Assembly (NCBI RefSeq): GCF_006715635.1
Contig: NZ_VFNP01000001.1
Span: 3,782,001 to 3,846,000 of the forward strand
Direction of reading: 5' to 3'
Origin: Streptomyces sp. SLBN-118
Lineage (GTDB): Bacteria; Actinomycetota; Actinomycetes; Streptomycetales; Streptomycetaceae
DNA: 64,000 nt
The position numbers and the translations under genes were made by a program. This document shows, piece by piece, positions 60,828 to 64,000 of the stretch; the first letter of the stretch is position 1; each line of letters begins with the position of its first letter. The notes under the pieces were generated by a model. The model saw only the letters and a list, made by a program, of their open reading frames with translations. It made no database searches and was not told the DNA's origin.

Positions 60828-61718
60828 TCAGGTGAGCGCGGCGGTCCTGGCCACGACTATCACGACCGTCGCCACAAGGACCAGGACACACGTGCCGGCC
60901 TGCACGAGATTGCGGTGCTCGCGGGGAGCGTGCACCAGCCCGAAGGCAATGGCCGTGCCCGCGGCCAGGCCGCCGACGTGCGCCTCCCAGGCGATGCCCG
61001 ACCAGGTGAAGGTGAAGAGCAGGTTCAGCGCGAGCAGCGCGATGACCGGCCGCATGTCGTAGTTGAGGCGGCGCATCAGTACGGCGGTGGCGCCGAGCAG
61101 TCCGAAGATGGCTCCGGAGGCGCCGAGCGAGGCCTTGTCCGGAGCCTCGAGCAGATAGGTCAGGGCGCTGCCGGCCAGCCCGGAGAGCAGATAGAGCACG
61201 AGGTAGCGAATGCGGCCCAGCGCCTGCTCCAGGGGGCCTCCCAGCCACCACAGGCCCAGCATGTTGAAGGCGATGTGCCAGATCTGCTGGTGCAGGAACA
61301 TCGACGTGAAGAGCCGGTACCACTCGCCCTCGGCGACCCCGTCCACCGGGACGAACGGCGCGGGCGGCCACTGCGCGATCAGCGCCAGATCGCTGACCAC
61401 GCGGTCGCTCGCCAGCGCGGCGACGAACACGGCGAGGTTGATCGCCATGAGGATCTTGGTGACCAGGTGGGGGCTGGCGGCCACCGCGCCTCCGGCCACG
61501 GTCCGCGGCCGGTTCGCGGCCGGCCCGTGTCCCGTACCGGATCCCGAACGGACGCACTCCGGGCACTGGAAGCCGACCGACGCGCTGACCATGCACTCCG
61601 GGCAGATCGGCCGGTCGCAACGGGTGCAGCTGATGCCCGTCTCGCGGTCCGGATGCCGGTAGCAGCTGAGGCCGTGCGCGTCCTGCGGCTGCTGCCCACT
61701 GCCTGGCGCCTGGTCCAT
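60828..61718 (-). CDS. Rhomboid intramembrane serine protease with N-terminal zinc finger
   Basis: A 296-residue membrane protease. Residues 15-60 hold a B-box-like zinc motif (CYRHPDRETGISCTRCDRPIC, then CPEC). The rhomboid domain (about 85-290) has the catalytic Ser201 in GASGAIFG and His247 in WEAHVGGLAAG, plus the HIAFNMLGLWWLG helix. It cleaves membrane proteins within or near the bilayer. The substrate is unknown. Confidence 0.92.
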   Translation of the reverse strand: MDQAPGSGQQPQDAHGLSCYRHPDRETGISCTRCDRPICPECMVSASVGFQCPECVRSGSGTGHGPAANRPRTVAGGAVAASPHLVTKILMAINLAVFVAALASDRVVSDLALIAQWPPAPFVPVDGVAEGEWYRLFTSMFLHQQIWHIAFNMLGLWWLGGPLEQALGRIRYLVLYLLSGLAGSALTYLLEAPDKASLGASGAIFGLLGATAVLMRRLNYDMRPVIALLALNLLFTFTWSGIAWEAHVGGLAAGTAIAFGLVHAPREHRNLVQAGTCVLVLVATVVIVVARTAALT

Positions 61719-61748
61719 GGGTCCCTCTGTCTCTCTAACTCAACACAC

Positions 61749-61780
61749 CGCCCCGCCCATCCATACGGATGAGCGGGGCG
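61749..61780 (-). terminator. Hairpin terminator after ppiA
   Basis: CGCCCCGC and GCGGGGCG form the outer stem, with one mismatch and a further five inner pairs, between the ppiA stop and the rhomboid start. Confidence 0.75.
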
Positions 61781-61827
61781 AATTGGTTCCCGTCGGGGTC
61801 GCCGAGGATCCCCGGGGCCCACGGGGT

Positions 61828-62361
61828 TCAGCCCTCGCGGGTCTCCACGACGACCGACTCGATCACGACATCGCTGACCGGGCGGTCGGTGCGCGCGTTG
61901 GTCTGGGTGGCCGCGATCGTGTCCACGACCTTCTTGCCCGTCTCGCTGGTGACCTCGCCGAAGATGGTGTGCTTGCGGGTCAGCCAGGCGGTGGGTGACA
62001 CGGTGATGAAGAACTGCGAGCCGTTGGTGCCCGGGCCGGCGTTCGCCATGGCCAGCAGGTACGGCTTGTCGAAGGCGAGGTCCGGGTGGAACTCGTCCTG
62101 GAACTCGTACCCCGGGCCGCCCGTGCCGTTGCCCAGCGGATCGCCGCCCTGGATCATGAAGCCGCTGATCACGCGGTGGAAGACCGTGCCGTCGTACAGC
62201 TTGTCCGTGGACTTCTTGCCGGTCGCCGGGTGGGTCCACTCACGCTCGCCCTTGGCGAGCTCCACGAAGTTCTTGACCGTCTTGGGCGCGTGGTTCGGCA
62301 GAAGCCGGATCTCGATGTCGCCTTGGTTGGTCTTCAGGGTGGCGTACAGCTGCTCGGCCAC
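61828..62361 (-). CDS. ppiA: Cyclophilin-type peptidyl-prolyl isomerase
   Basis: A 177-residue cytosolic cyclophilin. It has FHRVISGFMIQGGDPLGNGTGGPGY, LLAMANAGPGTNGSQFFI and a HTIFGEV segment, covering the catalytic Arg, Phe and Gln. The GTG giving VAEQLYATLKTNQGDIEIRL is used, with GGAAGG six bases upstream; a longer form starting 11 codons earlier has no good ribosome site. It helps proteins fold by proline isomerisation. Confidence 0.93.
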   Translation of the reverse strand: MAEQLYATLKTNQGDIEIRLLPNHAPKTVKNFVELAKGEREWTHPATGKKSTDKLYDGTVFHRVISGFMIQGGDPLGNGTGGPGYEFQDEFHPDLAFDKPYLLAMANAGPGTNGSQFFITVSPTAWLTRKHTIFGEVTSETGKKVVDTIAATQTNARTDRPVSDVVIESVVVETREG

Positions 62362-62634
62362 GATCTGCCTTCCGTAAGTCTGCTCTGACGTCACACGATC
62401 CTCGCACGCGAGAGCTGCCTACGGATAAAAGGCGTCGAGTCGTCGACGAAGCGGCGCGTTGTGGGACGAACCGTGGCATCGTCGTCCGCAAGGTCCCTGC
62501 ATGACCCGGATGCCCGCCCGGCATGCCGAGGGCGCACTCAACAGGCATGATTTCCAGACGGGTGGAAAGGCGAAACTGTGCCTAACTGGAAGTAAACCCC
62601 AGCCACCCAGTACGCCACCGAGGAGGAGGATCCC
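62362..62634. other. Divergent region between ppiA and the DUF5324 gene
   Basis: This 273-bp gap contains no gene and no clear promoter or repeat. GGAGGAGGA before 62635 is the ribosome site of the next gene. Confidence 0.5.
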
Positions 62635-63315
62635 GTGACCCGCATGGACAGCGTGCGCGCCGCGACCGGTACGGCGAAGGACAGCGTGCTGCACGCCGCG
62701 GACGTGGTGGCGCCATACGCCGGTACGGCCAAGGACCAGGCCGCGCTATATGCGCACGAGGCCCGCGTACGGCTCGCGCCCAAAGTCTCCAAGGCCGCTG
62801 CTCAGGCCCGTGTTCAGTACGACGCACGTGTTGCGCCGCATGTGCCGCCGAAAGTGGACGAGGCAGCGCACCGAGCCGCGGTTCAGGCCCGGAAGGCGGC
62901 TCGTCAGGCGGCGGACTACACCGTTCCGCGCTTCGAGCAGGCGGTGGCCGTCGCTCAGCCCGTACGGGAGGAGGCTCTGGCCCGCTCCGCTGCGGCACTG
63001 GCCGCGCTGCGCGGACAGGTGACGGCGAAGGACATTCAGAAGCTGGTGAGGAAGCACGAGCGGCGCTCGAAGACCGCGCGGCTCGGCAAGGGTCTGGCGG
63101 TCATCGGTGTGCTGGCCGGTGCGGCTTTCGCGCTCTGGAGGTGGTGGGACAAGCAGGCCAACCCCGACTGGCTGGTGGAACCGCCCGCTGCCACGGAGAT
63201 CTCCGACCGAGCCCCGCTGGCGTCCGTCGACGGCAGTGAGCAAGGAGACCTGGACCCCGAGGTGCAGGCGAAGCAGGACGAGGCGGAGGCCGGCGAGGGC
63301 GACGATCAGCGCTGA
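62635..63315 (+). CDS. DUF5324 family protein
   Basis: A 226-residue protein typical of Streptomyces. Residues 1-145 are Ala/Lys/Arg-rich amphipathic helices with repeats like AKDSVLHAADVVAPYAGTAK, resembling apolipoprotein or late-embryogenesis repeats. One helix (about 152-170, LGKGLAVIGVLAGAAFALWRWW) and an acidic tail follow. The GTG start with GGAGGAGGA is used; an ATG three codons later is possible. The function is unknown; the repeats may lie along the membrane. Confidence 0.8.
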   Translation: MTRMDSVRAATGTAKDSVLHAADVVAPYAGTAKDQAALYAHEARVRLAPKVSKAAAQARVQYDARVAPHVPPKVDEAAHRAAVQARKAARQAADYTVPRFEQAVAVAQPVREEALARSAAALAALRGQVTAKDIQKLVRKHERRSKTARLGKGLAVIGVLAGAAFALWRWWDKQANPDWLVEPPAATEISDRAPLASVDGSEQGDLDPEVQAKQDEAEAGEGDDQR

Positions 63316-63368
63316 TCGCACACCGCCCGTGGGCAGGTGGCGCCAGGAGAGCTGAGCGTCCCGGCGCC

Positions 63369-63752
63369 TCATGCCGAGGCGGACGCCGTATCGGTCACGC
63401 GGTCGGCGGCAGGACCCGGCGCAATGTCCGCGAGATCGGCACTGTCGGCGTCGGCCGCGGGCAGGTGACGGGTGGCCGGCGACGATCCATGGGCCTCGGC
63501 GCGGATGCGCTGCTTGATCGTGGGCGGCAGCGATCTGTCACGTGCGGCTCTGCTCCATGGCGTACTGGGCGAAGGCACGGTCGGCCGGACAGCCTGCCGA
63601 CGATGCTGCTTCGGGACGACCGGCACGACCGGCACCTCCGGCGTCCGCACGGCCGGCCGGCGCGTGGCGGTGGTGAGCCCCACCGAGGCAAGCAGCGCAA
63701 AGAACGCGGTGATGAACGCGGTCCACAGATTCCTGACCTTCAGGGCGGCCAT
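63369..63752 (-). CDS. DUF6344-like protein
   Basis: A 127-residue protein with an N-terminal helix (NLWTAFITAFFALLASVGLTTA), which is a signal or membrane anchor, a Val/Pro stretch, and a conserved-looking core (RSLPPTIKQRIRAEAHGSSPATRHLPAAD). This core is that of the small Streptomyces family DUF6344. It is convergent with the DUF5324 gene. The function is unknown. Confidence 0.7.
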   Translation of the reverse strand: MAALKVRNLWTAFITAFFALLASVGLTTATRRPAVRTPEVPVVPVVPKQHRRQAVRPTVPSPSTPWSRAARDRSLPPTIKQRIRAEAHGSSPATRHLPAADADSADLADIAPGPAADRVTDTASASA

Positions 63753-63899
63753 GACCCCTCGCTTTCGGGTTGAGCGATCTACATACCTTTCTCATGATGT
63801 GTACGCATCTCGGGAAGTGCGGGAGCGACGCCGCCACTGCGCAGTTCTTCCGATGAACACCACCCGGACGGCCCATTCCACGGTGCGGGCAGGGCGGCG

Positions 63900-63921
63900 A
63901 GGCAGTACTGGACAGCAAGAA
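63900..63921 (+). repeat. 22-bp exact copy of the pbpA 3' end
   Basis: The 22 bases here, which would encode AVLDSK, are identical to 53571-53592 in pbpA. The flanks do not match. They sit directly before the tRNA terminator. Confidence 0.7.
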
Positions 63922-63922
63922 A

Positions 63923-63959
63923 GGGCGCTCCGATCTGTTCTCGACAGATCGGAGCGCCC
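63923..63959 (-). terminator. Terminator of the tRNA-Ala transcript
   Basis: A perfect 16-bp stem (63923-63938 with 63944-63959) with a five-base loop. On the reverse strand it is followed by TTTCTT, so it fits an intrinsic terminator just past the tRNA 3' end. Confidence 0.85.
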
Positions 63960-63966
63960 TCGTCTG

Positions 63967-64000
63967 TGGAGCCTAGGGGAGTCGAACCCCTGACATCTGC
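63967..64000 (-). tRNA. tRNA-Ala, 3' part (runs off the right edge)
   Basis: The reverse strand shows the end of the anticodon stem (GCAGA), TGTC, a T arm (AGGGGTTCGACTCCCCT) and the acceptor strand AGGCTCCA. This matches Streptomyces tRNA-Ala; the anticodon lies outside the window, so the identity is not certain. Confidence 0.75.

Overview
The window is high-GC actinobacterial chromosome, almost certainly Streptomyces, from the core region near the replication origin. The signs are strong third-codon GC, GTG and TTG starts, many ATGA/GTGA stop-start overlaps, two perfect copies of the Streptomyces parS palindrome, an excess of DnaA boxes between genes, and the block fhaA-fhaB-pstP-ftsW/rodA-pbpA-pknB ... 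crgA-rhomboid-ppiA that normally lies close to oriC. No species can be named from the sequence alone.

Layout. 1-6144: the start of an MFS transporter, a GntR regulator, a secreted K15-type DD-transpeptidase, and a three-gene branched-chain 2-oxoacid dehydrogenase operon (E1alpha, E1beta, E2; no E3). 6145-10642: an APH-like kinase and two divergent membrane Ser/Thr kinases. 10643-16620: a cell-surface protein, a PadR regulator with a palindrome over its start codon, an ABC export pair, and the proteasome activator Bpa. 16620-20400: a quinone reductase, a parS site, and the molybdopterin genes moeA and mobA. 20493-24770: a second bkd operon with its divergent Lrp regulator (bkdR).

24822-39344 is a phenylacetate catabolism region: a TetR regulator and paaH read left, paaN reads right, and paaABCDE follows. 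Between paaN and paaA lie an rRNA/tRNA methyltransferase, a lipoprotein, a 1.43-kb IS701-family element with perfect inverted repeats and a CTAG target duplication, and an HTTM/DUF5819 gene pair. The same palindrome lies before paaH/paaN, before paaA and, with one change, before the bkd operon. This suggests one TetR repressor (PaaR-like) controls all three.

39345-47400: an acyl-CoA dehydrogenase ends just before this segment; then come a rhodanese, a J-domain-like protein, a DUF2252 protein, a decayed HxlR/azoreductase pair, a second parS site, a two-component system whose kinase has an extra membrane-anchored C-terminal domain, a crcB-DUF190-crcB fluoride/ion exporter operon, and tRNA-Leu(CAG). 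47706-55735: the FHA/PP2C/SEDS/PBP/PknB operon for cell-wall synthesis and division. 55841-60101 reads back: three class E sortases, a glutamine amidotransferase, a small membrane protein and a DUF881 protein. 60315 to the end: crgA, a DnaA-box cluster, a rhomboid protease, a cyclophilin, two Streptomyces-type proteins of unknown function, and the 3' end of a tRNA-Ala.

No CRISPR array, prophage or biosynthetic gene cluster is visible. The less ordinary items are the shared paa/bkd operator, the DnaA-box cluster, the possible -1 frameshift in the transposase, the fused histidine kinase, and the fused remnant of two divergent genes.
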